DNA of 64,000 nt from Toxorhynchites rutilus septentrionalis (taxonomy: Eukaryota; Arthropoda; Insecta; Diptera; Culicidae): assembly GCF_029784135.1 (NCBI RefSeq), contig NC_073745.1:240900191-240964190 (forward strand). The letters run 5' to 3'. The notes under the pieces were generated by a model. That model ran no database searches. It was given only the letters and a program-made list of their open reading frames with translations, and was not told where the DNA came from. The translations under genes were made by a program, and so were the position numbers. This document shows, piece by piece, positions 30,801-42,600 of the stretch. The first letter of the stretch is position 1; every line of letters begins with the position of its first letter.

Positions 30801-33600
30801 CAGTGGAATACTGGTCTTATAGAAACTTGACACTTGAAAAATACAAAAACATTTGTTTACGCTCAACGCTTCCACACACATATATGAAAATCATGCAGTG
30901 TATGATAGTTACCAACACAAATACACTAGAAAATAAATGGAAGCGTTGTTTGTTTACAATGTCATAAAGCATACCCTGGTTATTAGAAGTTATAGAAGTT
31001 GGACAGAGTGTATAAATGCAAAACTTATGGACAATTCTGATAGTTATCGACTGCATCACATTAGAATGCTTGTCGGACGTATTACCTCATATGGTTTGAA
31101 AATTTATAGTTCGAATAGTTCCTAGCATTTTTGTTATACAATATAGGCTGGTAAAAATTAACGTTCATTTGACTAACAACTAGCATGCGTAGTACATTTG
31201 AAATTGAAAAACATGGTTTTATATCTTTTTCACTTGAAAATTCTCAATAATTAGAGATGATCAAGGAAGCGGACATTGCGATTGCGTTGGATTGCGTCAT
31301 CAATGGCAATAACAGCAATTCACCGTATATTTTTCTTTCGAATCCGCTGTGTATACATCGTTTTTCGGAACGTGATGAGAATTAAATTAATTTGTTGTAT
31401 ATATCCATTCAAATCTGAATGGTCACACTGTACCTCGTATGCATCTTCAACAGTCCGCCGGCATGCCAGAATAAACTTTGTTGAGAATTGTCCGAACCAC
31501 TCGCTCAGCGGGTCTCGAATGCTCCGTATGCGTGGATATGTTTGCGACCAATCAGTGAGTAGAAATGAAACAAGAAGGTTTGTTTTTTATTTTTTTAAAT
31601 TCTGTAAGGAAATGTGTCGAGTGTCTCATAGTAACAATCGATGCATTTTTGTTACTACGATTGATGATCTGGTTCGCTCAATGAGAGTCTTTCATCAGAT
31701 ATTCATGTGTATAAAGTTTTGTAACGAATCGTTTGACGGTGTTCACACGTTACATCAGATGACGAATATAAGTATCGGGAATGCAAAAACAATAACAGGC
31801 AGCCGACAATAATGATTGAACGTTGCACGTGACAGGAAAGAGGATAAGATAATCATTATTCGTCCATAAACGACATCCGTCAAAGAAGATCCAGAACAAT
31901 GCAAGCAAACGAAGAAACAATAAAACAAAATTCTTATCGTCAAATGAAGAGAACTTTATCTACACCAAGGCGCGTAGAAGTATATCCTAAGGTGGGCCAA
32001 CTTGCTAAAACCACTCTTCAGCCATCTTCGAAGTCTACTGTTTTGTTTGTAAACAAAACACAATACGCTTGTGCCCAAGCTCGCTCGTGATCAGTCTGTC
32101 TCTTTCACACTTCAAGGAAAAACTCCCCTTCTGCTTTCTTCCGTACTGTTTTCACATACCGCTCCCCTAACCAACTTAGTGACGAAACCGCCTCACCTAG
32201 TACCATAGACCCGTCTTGATCTACACTATCCAACAGTCTTTAGTATTGAAAGTGAATCCAGTTACCCCTCGCCAAAATTTCTCATGTGACGCCACTGCCA
32301 CAGTATAAGCCAGCAATCGGAAAGGCCGACCGACTGACTCGCGGACCAAAATATAAACAGAACGCGCACACGAGATGAGAGACTTGCACAGCTTGAACAC
32401 GGACTTATTTATTTGTGTACCGAATTAAATTCAGCAGACACCCGTTCAACCAGAGTAAAAATCATGCAAGCTGGTCACGTCTGTTCGTCTCACCGCTGAA
32501 AGAGCACCAACTCTCCCAAACTGGGCAATATTGTTGTTTTTATCACCGCGTTCAGAATGAATCCAACGGGATCCAGGGTAACACACACATCCGTATGCTT
32601 CAATCTACCGATGACCTACTTCGATGGGCGTCTAATTGTAAACGCGTTCTTTTATTGTTTTTCTTGGTGGCTTCCTACGGAGATCGAATCCGGGAGATTG
32701 ACATGTTTAGACAGCTGCTGTTAACTGGCTCACGTCAATTAATGTAGAATTTCCTCAAACCTGATTGAACACAGGTTTCGTCCGACACAGGTTCTGGATC
32801 TGGGGACTACGAACATTATGCTTCTAACGTGTTTCAGAAAGATTTAGAATGTCATTAAACCATTTTCGCTTGTAACCCGCAGGAACTTACCCACCACGGA
32901 TCACTGGTACACGCAATTAGCATAAACATGAGCTCAATTTACGGTTTAATCTGTCGCAGCTCGAGCAAAGGGAAGGGAAGAAATTATAATTAGACTGGCG
33001 ACTTTCAGACTTATGGTGGCACGGGGGAGAGAAAAATCTCAGGAGACGTGATGCAAATATGGCGATATTTCTCAATTGTGGAAGTGATCTCATGAACGAA
33101 CGAGAGCCAGTTTGTCAGTTTTAGGTTGATTTTTGCTTTACAGAATGTTAACGTCATTCGGGAATGTTGTCAGGAATTCACACCTGCAGCGGCAACGTCA
33201 CTTCAAACGTCAATGAATGAATAAATCTAGTCTATAATTTCGTTTTACTATCGTATTTTTATTCACGAATCTCAATGAACGCTGACGTCCTGAATTGCAT
33301 GGGAGAACATTTGACGTTACATTTCCGCTCATTTCCGTGACATTGACGTTTCGTTGTGTGCGAACCGACCTTTAGGCAGCTGTTGATGGTGATGACGATG
33401 AGGATATATTTATAACATTCTATATGCTGTTTAAAGCGGTACGGTAGCGTGTGTATGCTGACGACTCTCGATTCGAGTGAGTGAATCTGTGAGCAGGTTA
33501 GTTCTGGTGAAGGTGGACAAAATATCACTGGGGCAAGGGCACACGCTGTAACTGTATTGTTTTTAGGGAGTTAACGGTTCTGTTGAAGTCATAAAGAGTT
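30801..33600. other. long non-coding stretch, no gene recognised
   Basis: AT-rich to 31900, then GC-richer (32000-32400, with TATAAACAG near 32351 and CA-type initiators after it). A frame of 178 codons (31276-31812) shows no domain, is rich in Arg, Cys and Phe as expected from chance translation, and is not proposed as a gene. A near-palindrome GTTTTGTTTGTAAACAAAAC lies near 32040. Confidence 0.35.
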
Positions 33601-33770
33601 CAGATAAGTTATGATACACTCTTTCACGTCAGCAATGCCTATCGACCTTAGTTCGATAATGATCAGAAACTCCGAAATTTTATTAGATGTGAATAAAGGG
33701 GTAAACGAATTCATGTTTCGTGGCGAACGTCGCACTGTTACCCTTATGCTGAAGTTAGTAACACGTACAT

Positions 33771-34190
33771 TTGTGGCCATGTACTTGGACCTCGGTAGGA
33801 AAATGTCAGGGACGGGAGTCTATTCTCCAAGACAAGATATGTTTACAAAATTACAATGCCAGCAAACATGTTCATGGATCTGTAAAGAATTATCTAGAAA
33901 GATTGAACTGGATGGTTCTACCTCATTTGCCATATTTTCTAGACATTGCTCCCTCAAATTACTACTTGTTCCGATCCATTGCCTAGGCCCTTTCTGAGGA
34001 GCGAATCCGATCTTATAAAAAAATGGCTTGATGACTAAATCGCATCAAAACCACCATACCTCTACCAACGTGGATTCTGTTTAATGCCTGAAAGGTGGGC
34101 CAAGGCTTCTGATGAAATATACTTTCAAGAAAGTAGCAGTAAGTTCTACGTATCGTTATACTTTCAGTTTTGTTCCATACATTGAATACG
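33771..34190 (+). pseudogene. mariner transposase C-terminal half, decayed
   Basis: Translation KICLQNYNASKHVHGSVKNY, then LERLNWMVLPHLPYFLDIAP and SNYYLFRSIA, then frame-broken EERIRSYKK, YLYQRG and MPERWAKASD. This is the mariner order HDNARPH, HPPYSPDLAPSDYHLFRSM, LPERW. Both catalytic aspartates in view are lost (YNAS; PSNYY), and stops follow. Not active. Confidence 0.8.
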
Positions 34191-34458
34191 CGATCTTGAT
34201 GTATTTATTAGCGAACATGCTTCTTAGTATCTACACGACTGTTTGCATGTAGATTTGCAATAGAATTTACTCAGACTTTCTCCATATCGGTTAGCAGCAA
34301 TATTTTTTTTTGCAAAATCCATCATTAGGAGAAAATCGATCGTAGAGCTCCCAGAGCATCTTTCACCTGTACTCCAAGAACATATTGGATAGATCGGGTA
34401 AACATCGGATTGATGTTCCATGGGTTCTGATTTTTGAATTAAAATTTTATTTGAATGA
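34191..34458. other. short non-coding gap
   Basis: Nothing recognised. Confidence 0.3.
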
Positions 34459-35445
34459 CTAGCTGACCCGACGAACTTCGTCCCGCCCAAAATAGATATT
34501 TTGATTTGAATGTTTTCAAAAATCCACGTTTTCTTACTAAGTGAATGTTAGTGAGTCCAATCACTGAACTCTTCATTGATTGATTACCCTTTGACCCTTT
34601 ACAATTTCCTTTTAGTATAAATTGTCTAGTACTTCTACAAAAATTCGTCCTTATAATATAAAATTATTTTCAGACACAATTGTCGTTCAAGATTCTTCAA
34701 GCATTTGGAAATAACATGTTTCGCCGTTGCATGGAATACATGTTTGATACAGAGAACATTACAAAATAAGAACAGCTCAAATCGGATCATTCCTTCCTCG
34801 GGTTTAGGGCACACCAACACATTTGGCCTTCCATTTTTGTTTATATAGATGGAAGATATAGGAATGCGTTATTCCGTCTGAAAATCCTTTTCTACTTTCG
34901 AACAAAAAATCAATTTCGTTAGCGCCAACATCAAATGGACTAACAACGCTTAGCTTATTGTGGAACATATGGGAATTCAATTTTCCGAATTTTCCGATTT
35001 TTCTCTCCGCTATATTAATCTACGGGAAGAGACGAATACAACGAAATATACATGACTCAAATTGAACCATTTTCTTCCTCGGGTTTTGCGCTTACCAACA
35101 CATGTGGCCTTCCATTTTTATTTATAGCTTTAAGATATGGAAATGCGTTATTTCGCCTGAAAATCCATTTCCACTTACGAACAAAGATCAATTTCGATAG
35201 CGCAAATATCGAATTGACTAACAACGCTTAGTATGATGTAATTTTCGAAAATGTGCGAATTCAATTTTCCGAATTTTCCGACCTTCATTCAGGATCTCCC
35301 GAAAATTTTCCGATTTTTCTCTCCACTATATTGATCTACGGGAAGAGACGAATACAACAAAATACAGGAGGCTAAAATCGGACCATCCCTTCTTCGGGTT
35401 TTCCGCTTACCAACAGATTTTGCCTTACATTTTTATTTATATAGA
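34459..35445 (-). mobile_element. non-autonomous Helitron, copy 1
   Basis: On the minus strand it begins TC (TCTATATAAATAAAAATG) after A and ends GACGAAGTTCGTC, a 7-base spacer, then CTAG before T. A 5' TC, a 3' hairpin (34470-34482), CTRR and insertion between A and T define a Helitron. 987 bp, no Rep or helicase. The 5' block of about 270-300 bp (ATTTATATA, CAAAATGTGTTGGT, GGTCCGATTT) recurs two to three times inside. Confidence 0.85.
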
Positions 35446-35696
35446 TAACTTAATAATTTTTATTGCATTGGCTTGTAAAAAAAAAGAAAGACGATGATGG
35501 TCCCACCTCATTCCCCTACAAAGGTTTAAGCAGGACGAGTTATCTTATTGATAATAATTGAGTTGCTGTATTTTTTTATTACATCATACTAACCAGTGAG
35601 CACGTTACATTGAAAATGAAACGGACTGGTTATCCAGCAGACATAGATTACTAATCGAAAGAACAATTTAAGCCATTATCTAAAATATTCATTCTA
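35446..35696. other. short non-coding gap
   Basis: Nothing recognised. Confidence 0.3.
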
Positions 35697-36125
35697 TGGC
35701 ATGTCGAGAGAATTTCCAACCGGGGAAAACCCTAGACCGATCGGGAATTGAACCAAATGCCTATGTCAGTATTAGACATGAATTTACAAGGGAAATCCCG
35801 CTTTATCAGATCCCCGGCCACGGCCTGCAATTGCGATCGTTTCCGAGTTCTAGTAGCTGAGTAAACCCAAGCCTAATTCCAGCCAATACTTCAGGCCCAT
35901 TACTTTACATATCCCTAATGCATGTCAAGAAAATTTCCAACCCGAAAAAAACCTTAACCGATCAGGAATTGAACCCAATACCTATGTCAGCATTAGCCTT
36001 GAATTTACAAAGGAATTCCCGCTTCACTGGATACTCGACAACGGTCTGTTAATCGTTTTCGAGACCAGACAGCTGAGCAAACCTAAGCCTAACTCCAGCC
36101 GATACTTCAGGCTCTACATTCAACC
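35697..36125 (-). mobile_element. tandem pair of tRNA-like SINE units (family S2)
   Basis: Two direct units of about 220 bp (35697-35910, 35925-36125). Each on the minus strand carries a B box GGTTCAATTCC (plus 35744-35754 and 35965-35975) and an A-box-like TGGCCGGGGATCTG about 60-70 bases upstream in the first unit. Shared blocks: CGACATGCC, TTTCCCTTGTAAATTC, TACTGACATAGG. Distinct from the S1 family. Confidence 0.65.
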
Positions 36126-36866
36126 TGGAGTATAAACGTGTCAACCTGAATCTGCAATGAGATCCGCCACAAAACAGAAAAGTCTTGATATAATTATCTG
36201 TTGAGAAGATGAATTTACAAGTATTCCGATTGAGCTATCCCTAGCTTACCTCAGGTTTCCACATTAAACCCATTCGAATGCTTTCATTAAAAAGAAGTTT
36301 TTTTTTGTATATGTTCTATCTCAAGTTGTCTATGTTTGCTAACGCGCGCGCGTTTGCTATTGAAGATTGAAGATTTTTTTTACTGGCAAAGGAAAAAAAA
36401 TAACCATCATCATTATAGTCTAAAGATAAGAAAATACAAATATCCGTTAAAACTTCGTCATCTTACATATTAACATTAATTATATGCCGGTTAAAGGTCT
36501 AAATCATGCTTCAAAAACTCTTTACAAATACTACGGAATATTCGAAGGCTTGTTGCTGTCTTTGCTTCATTTGTTAATGTGTTATATAGGCGATATCCTT
36601 AATAAAAAAGTGAGTTTTGGGTACATGACATTCGAAAGTTTATGGTTCTGAGGTCACTTGCTTGTCTTGTGTTATATCGGTGCATATCTCTTCCATACGT
36701 TATCGTGTTTTGTAAATAGTTCGGTGTCATACCGCTTCATCTTATATATGAACGTAAGAGTGCAACTGGTTTGGGAAATTAACATCGTTTTGAAACCCAA
36801 ATTTTGTCAGTAACTGACGAGAAAAAGGACATGTTATAAATTATTTAGCAAAAGAGTGTAATATAT
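36126..36866. other. AT-rich non-coding stretch
   Basis: A short (CG)n run near 36344. No gene. Confidence 0.35.
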
Positions 36867-37451
36867 GGCCGAGGTTCTGCCAAAACGAACCAAGTGCCAA
36901 TTTTTTCCAAATTGAGTTACTTACACCATTGGATGCAGAGACTGATAAACTATCGACAATGAATTAACCGTGTCATTCGGATAGTTGACAACGGCTCCAA
37001 TAGATTCTTTATATATGTGTACTAATGTATACTATTATTTATGAAATTAGTCAAGGCCCGTTACAAAATACTTATGTGTTGTATAATAATATTTTTATGT
37101 TAGTATGTTAGTATATACTTGGTTCGTTGTGGCTGCAAAGACAGTGAAGTGTCTAGCAGCAACATTATTTTGTTTTTCATTTTCTTGAAGGTTCTGAATC
37201 TGAAATTGCGAAAGATCTGAGCTCACATCATGAAAAGGAGTACAGCGCGGACTCGGATATCATTTCGGATTTATGTTCACTGTATATAATCGAATCATGT
37301 ATATAATCGAGTGATAGAGGTGATAGAGGATCATATTTGATTAAAAAAAATCCTTCTACGCATGTGTTCGAATTTCAACAATGACAGAATTATAAAGCTT
37401 TTTGTTTGTTTCGGAATCTGTTATCTCAAACTGGCGCTACATTAAAAAGTA

Positions 37452-38355
37452 GGGGAAGACGAGGTAAGACCGTCTCCCTAAGAAAACAAATTTTCAATTA
37501 AACGTCCTTTAGGATTTCGCCTATACTACTACTAAAAATGTGTAACTGTTGATTGTATAACTTTTTCGGCGTTTTTTCATTAATTTTTGAAATGATAAAA
37601 AAACTCTTCTTATTTTGCTGGCGGGGTAAGAAGGGCCACCCGCGGGGTAGACGAAGCGATACTATTTCCTAACAGTTTAGTCTAGTAAAAATAACAGGAA
37701 CAGTGTTGTCTAAGGTACCAAATGTTTAAGTTTGTTCATTAACTACACACAAACTTCTGAAAATGCTATCTATATTCCATGTGCGAGTTCTCAAAAATAA
37801 TCGTGAAAAATTTACCAAATTATCGGACGATTATCTACGTGGGTCTAAGATCTCGCAAAATCTGTTCACGTGATGTCTTAATGACCCCGAGGTAGGTATT
37901 TCTGGTTCCGATTCGATATGTTGATATCAAAACGTGTGGCGCTTTTACCCCGTCGAAAATTGTCCGTCTTCTCCCCAGAGCATCTTTTGCATTATTTTGC
38001 ACTTTACGCGCATTTTATATTATATTTTACATAACTTTTCATGCAGGCAGAACCGAAACAAACTACTGAAGATATGGGATACTGGCAACTAACAGAATGT
38101 GCAGTTTTTGCTGGAGAAATCCTTTTTTCGGTTACCATGAAAATTAGATAGCAGGCAACCGCAATAGACGAAAACTTTGTTTTGTTTACAATTTTGATAT
38201 TGCGAGCGCTCAAGGGTGTGTTTCGGTGTTTCGAAACGACAAAAATATGCTATTAATGCTTCTTGCGTGGCATATTTGCCAAAATACTGAGGATTTCTTA
38301 TAAAACTAGAAGTGGTCCGTTGTACCTAGCCGGACGGTCTTACCCCGTCTTCCCT
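37452..38355. mobile_element. 904-bp TA-flanked MITE
   Basis: Inverted termini GGGGAAGACGAGGTAAGACC (37452) and GGTCTTACCCCGTCTTCCCT (to 38355), about 21 of 23 matching, with TA at 37450-37451 and 38356-38357. Internal copies of the same motif occur near 37620-37655 (GCGGGGTAAGAAGGGCC, GGGGTAGACGAAG) and 37945-37970. No coding capacity. Tc1/mariner or pogo-type MITE. Confidence 0.85.
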
Positions 38356-38591
38356 TACGCTTGTTTCTATCAATTCAATTAAAGCTGTCTAACCACTCTA
38401 CAATTTGTTCTTTGAAAAAAAAACCTCTAATTATCTTAATTTCGCTGCTTTATCGATATAAATAGATATAAATAGTGGTAAAAATTCAAGCAGTATTCAA
38501 AAATCACGATGTATATGTAAAAGCCACTTAAATTTCACTTTAACGTTGAAAGGTAATATTTATTCGTGAAACAAGTCATATTTAAAAAGTC

Positions 38592-39474
38592 ACAGGAGGT
38601 TTGTGTCTGAGACACGACCGCATATTTGACGTAGGATTCCGTTAGGCTATCTGTTCATTTTGGATATGTTTGTTTGGAAAACTACAGCTTCACCGCCTCC
38701 AAAAATTTTTGATGGACAAGTTGTTGAATATGTCGATAAACTTTATAATCTGGGTGTTATATTTACATCTAATTTGTCATGGGATGTTTTCATCAATTCT
38801 TAATGTGGTAAGATCTACGGCGCCTTAAAACGTTTGAAATTAGTGACTCGGCATTTGGAAACATCCACGAAAATAAAATTATTCAAGTTGTTGATTCTTC
38901 CTAATTTTTTGTACGGAGATTTCATTTACACTAATGCTTTTGCGACCGCACTCAACAGACTAGGGGTTGCTTTGAATTCATGTGTAAGATATGTCTACAA
39001 TTTATCGAGATATGCCAGTGTTCCACACTTACATAGCACTTTATTATGATGTAGTTTCAATTTTATGTGTATCGTACATGCATAAACTTTTTCAAAATTG
39101 TTAAAAGTTGCGTGCCACAGTACTTATTTGAACAACTTCAGTTTATGAGAAACACGAGAACCATTATATACTCTGTTAGGGAACCGCCGCATGTGTCGTC
39201 GATTTCGACCAATCAGATGTGGGTACTTCCGTTAGGACAGGGGTTGAGATTTTTAAATTTTTCGATAGTTTGTTTCATGATATATGTTATTTTATTCAAT
39301 ATAAAAAATTGTTATGGAGTGCCGAAATCGATTGACGCAAAAATTTCATCAATCCATCATGAAATGACTGAGCAATACGCGTTTGAAATTGGACAATTTT
39401 CAAGATGTGCTCGATTTTCGATTTTCAATTTGTACCCCAATATGTTCCCGAAAAACGTAATCCTACGTCAAAAA
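38592..39474 (-). mobile_element. DINE-1/Helentron-like element, copy C
   Basis: Minus orientation. 5' end at 39474 (TTTTTGACGTAGGATTACG). 3' inverted copy at 38625-38641 (TTTGACGTAGGATTCCG on plus), then GC and the hairpin (38598-38619; arms GGTTTGTGTC and GACACGACC with one bulge). The 5' 290 bp match 62237-62528. It contains a LINE RT fragment. It adjoins a rosa transposase frame truncated at its start. Confidence 0.7.
38690..39175 (+). pseudogene. LINE reverse transcriptase C-terminal fragment
   Basis: Reads VDKLYNLGVIFTSNLSWD, stop, CGKIYGALKRLKLVTRHLE, then LFKLLILPNFLYGDFIYTNA and LNRLGVALNSCVRYVYNLSR, then a frame change and VPQYLFEQLQFMRNTRT. This is the thumb and post-RT region of a non-LTR RT different from the I-type LINE in this window. 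No poly(A) or TSD seen. Lies inside DINE-like copy C, in the opposite orientation. Confidence 0.7.
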
Positions 39475-39477
39475 TAA

Positions 39478-40452
39478 AAACGGCCTACAGAGCACAAAAT
39501 CGCTAATGTAGTGCGTAAATTCGAACAAACTGGATCCGTAGCGGATATTGTGAAACCTGTGCATCATCGTAATGTGCGTTCGGCCGAAAATATTGCTGTT
39601 GTTGCTGCCAGTGTGGAGGATGACCCGAATGTTTCGATTCCACGGCGTGCTCAGCAATTGGGCTTGTCAAACACATCATTGTGGCGAATTTTGCATTCGG
39701 ACTTGCACCTACATCCATATAAAGTCCAACTGGTACAAAAATTAGAGCGTGGTGACCATGGAATGCGTCGGACATACGTCGATTGGGTGAACGAACAACA
39801 GCAGTAAAATGCTGAATTTTCGCATCAAATTTTCTTCAGCGATGAGGCACATTTCGAGCTCGGAGGCTATGTGAACACCCTAAATTTTCGTATATGGGGC
39901 TCAGAAAATCCACACGTGATTGTTGAGAGGCCATTGCATCCGCCGAAAGTAACTGTTTGGTGCGCATTATGGTCTGGTGGAGTCATCGGGCCGTATTTTT
40001 TTGAAAATGAGGACGGCGAGACGGTAACTGTGAATGGTGAGCGCTATGGCCGCATGTTAACCGATTTTTTTTTGCCACAAATTGAAGATATGGATACGGA
40101 TGACATGTGGTTTCACCAGGACGGCGCCACGTGCCACACAACACGACCGAACATGGCCATATTGCGAACGAAATTTGAGGGACTCATAATTTCGCGTTTT
40201 GGTGATGCCAATTGGCCGTCCAGATCATGCGATTTGAACCCGCTAGACTTTTTTTTGTGGGGTTATGCGAAAGACCGTGTCTATGCCAACTCTCCGAAAA
40301 CTCTTGAACATTTGAAAGACAACATTCGTGAAGTTATGACCGAGATACCGCCCCATATCTGCCGAAAAGTCATAAAAAATTACCTGTTCCGGATTAAGGT
40401 GTGCGAGGAAGCCCTAGGTGGACATTTGAATGATGTTGTATTTCACACATAA
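39478..40452 (+). pseudogene. rosa-type (DD41D) transposase, one in-frame stop
   Basis: Reads RPTEHKIANVVRKFEQTGSV, RRAQQLGLSNTSLWRILHSD, a TAA at 39805-39807, then FFSDEAHFELGGYVN, WFHQDGATCHTT and SCDLNPLDFFLWGYAKD. Exactly 41 residues separate the aspartate of HQDGAT from that of PLDFF, the DD41D spacing of rosa elements. All three catalytic acids survive. The frame is continuous apart from that single stop, but the first 40-odd residues are missing or displaced to the left of DINE-like copy C. The last residues are LNDVVFHT, stop at 40450. Confidence 0.85.
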
Positions 40453-40559
40453 TGGCATAAACCAAACTTTAATTTGAAATAAAAGTTTCATCGAAATTCG
40501 AATTCTAAGTGTGTTTTATTTCAATTTACTTTCGGAATTTAAAGTTGGAAAACCCTGTA
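40453..40559 (+). other. rosa element 3' end with terminal inverted repeat
   Basis: After the stop the sequence runs to AAAGTTGGAAAACCCTGTA at about 40541-40559, a plausible TIR ending at TA. The left TIR was not found. AATAAA is at 40480-40485. Confidence 0.5.
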
Positions 40560-40639
40560 TGTCTCGGATTCACACCACGAGAATGTGGATTCACCGGTGT
40601 GTCTCAACTGTTTTAACAAAATGCAATTTGAACAACATC

Positions 40640-40935
40640 TGTCAACTTTCAAGCAACTTTACGAAAAAGCCTCGTGGGAAACACCACGACCCAGATGATT
40701 TCTTCTTTATGTTAGACTTGAGGAAGATATTAGAAGACCCTCACCCTTTTTTGGTCAAACTAAAATGGGTTTTTTTTTACAATCAAATGGGCGCAGCATT
40801 CCTCGTACGAAGTACAACGACATTCTACATATGATGAAATATGTACCTCCTGTAAACCATGAATTCTTCATGAAAATGGTTTCCGATGATCAAAACATTG
40901 TTGATATTAATAACGACCTGATCAGCGACAAGTAA
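40640..40935 (+). pseudogene. unidentified coding remnant
   Basis: Two frames in succession: KKPRGKHHDPDDFFFMLDLR, then IPRTKYNDILHMMKYVPPVN with HEFFMKMVSDDQNIVDINND to a stop. They look like a degraded C-terminus of a DNA-transposon protein, perhaps of the 36867-41251 composite, but I cannot assign the family. Confidence 0.35.
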
Positions 40936-41334
40936 TCCATAAGTTTTTCTCAACCATTTTGAAATTTTTTTTTGTAGTAAATATTTAGATTAAAATACGT
41001 GCAACCACACTGAACTGAAAACCATATTCTTTATTTTCATTCTGCCAAAGTGAACCGAGTGAATGCGTACCAAAACTAAAAGTCATTTCTTTCTATATTT
41101 ATCTGTTATTTTACAGATACTCATAGTCTCAGTGCTTCGAAGACATCCTGTTTGTAACACGTGAACGCGATGACCAGCCACGGTTAATTAGTGGAAGCTC
41201 AAACTTCAAATAGAAATATCTCAAAATAACGGTTTTGGCAGAACCCCGACCAAATATTATATGAATATTATTTATATCTATCATTATATGCTCTTAAAAC
41301 TCTAAAAGGGCTGTATTATCTCTTACATATTTAA

Positions 41335-41610
41335 AATAAGATTGGAACGAGTGGATTTTTCCTGATCAATGGAGAGACTATATTATAACACCCATTTGAA
41401 AAAGACCCATTGAAACCTGTGAATTATCGACCAATATCATTAACACCATTCATTATCATTGCATGGTGCTAGAAAAACACAAGAAGTATTATCTATCCTA
41501 CCCAATCTGGATTAAGAAAACACAGTAGTTCACTATTTGCGTGTTTTTGGATTTTGAGAACGCATATACTGCCGTTCTACGCATAGTTGCCTCATGTTCG
41601 AAAATCAACG
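41335..41610 (+). pseudogene. LINE RT finger-domain scrap
   Basis: Frame-broken NYRPISLTP-like, TQSGLRKHSSS-like and FLDFENAY words in the normal RT order, preceded by FPDQWRDYIITPI. Non-functional fragment. Confidence 0.55.
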
Positions 41611-42124
41611 ACTGAGAAAAACACAATTAATGTTTTTTAGCATATTTGTCTGTTAAGAATTTCAATTTAAATAAATATTCTTAACCGATGTTATCATAGA
41701 TTACAAATGCTATTGAGTCCGACACTTCACTGACCAACCAGCCAAAGAAAAATGTCTTACCTATCCTAATTCAGAGAGAGTTCAACAGAATTTCTAAAAA
41801 TACGGTAACCATTATTTTATCTACATGGACGGTTTTGAAAATGAAAGTTCTAATGCCAGCTCGGCAATCGATTTAGTTTCTGTTTTGCTTTCGCATGGAA
41901 TGGTCATGATCGCTTGTAGTTGATGAGAGCATTTAAGGCGATTCTGAATTAAATGTAAAGTTCAGTTTTTTTAGAGACGCAAATTTAACTAGCTTGGTTT
42001 AGGATACTTTAGGCTTATAATAATTTTGTTTCTATATCATAGTAAATGTTTTTTATACATATAAAAAGTTCAAATAACCTATAAATAAATAAATAAAAAT
42101 AATAACATCGAGCATCCTAATTTC
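41611..42124. other. non-coding, with a DINE-internal-like patch
   Basis: 41865-41925 (TTTCTGTTTTGCTTTCGCATGG in parts) resembles the internal repeats of the DINE-like element at 61155-61310. Otherwise nothing recognised. Confidence 0.35.
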
Positions 42125-42600
42125 GATAGCTTGATCCCGATCAGAATGTTGCAAAATCGTGATGTTATTCACTCTCGCGTTGATAAGAGAAATACTGTTG
42201 TGATTGTGGATAAACATGATTACGATTCACATACCCGTGGCATGATCGGTGCTGAAGGAAAATAAATGTTTAAAAAAGATCCCCCCAACAGCATGATCAA
42301 GGTAGCCAAGGATAGTATAACACGACTGATGGATTAGGACAAACTCGGAAAAAAGTTTCATGTTCTCAACCCGATGGAGGCAACACTATATTGTTTACCG
42401 AAGATCCACAAACCCCAAGTTGGAATACGACCTCTCTCCACAAAGAAGCCGAATGCTCACTGAAAAATTGCCGGGTTGTGGTTGGTGACTCGAATGAAGA
42501 AAATATCTCGTAATCCACGGGAAAAGCATTCAAAATTTCGTGGATCTTGTCAAACAACTTGAATGATTCAAGGTAATACTATACACCTGATCACGATCTG
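42125..42600 (+). pseudogene. Penelope-like element RT fragment
   Basis: Reads NTVVIVDKHDYDSHTRGMIG, then KKDPPNSMIKVAKDSITRLM, then KKFHVLNPMEATLYCLPKIH and KPQVGIRPLSTKKPNAH, then WLVTRMKKIS. The YCLPKIHKP...RPL motif is diagnostic of Penelope-like RTs. Stops and frame changes interrupt it, and neither the catalytic DD nor a GIY-YIG domain is present. Confidence 0.75.

Larger units (their letters stand above)
36867..41251. mobile_element. possible TIR-bounded composite of 4.4 kb
   Basis: GGCCGAGGTTCTGCCAAAAC at 36867-36886 recurs inverted at 41231-41251 (GTTTTGGCAGAACCCCGACC region) with about 19 of 21 matches. The interior contains a MITE, a DINE-like element, a rosa transposase and a small coding remnant at 40640-40935 that may belong to the host element. 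No clear target-site duplication, so the boundary claim is tentative. Confidence 0.45.

Noticed and set aside
31276..31812. 178-codon frame as a host gene
   Set aside because: No domain, irregular composition, no splice or promoter context. Consistent with a chance frame.
32087..32460. Solo LTR with TATA box
   Set aside because: No second LTR, no TG..CA ends with a TSD and no internal sequence could be shown.
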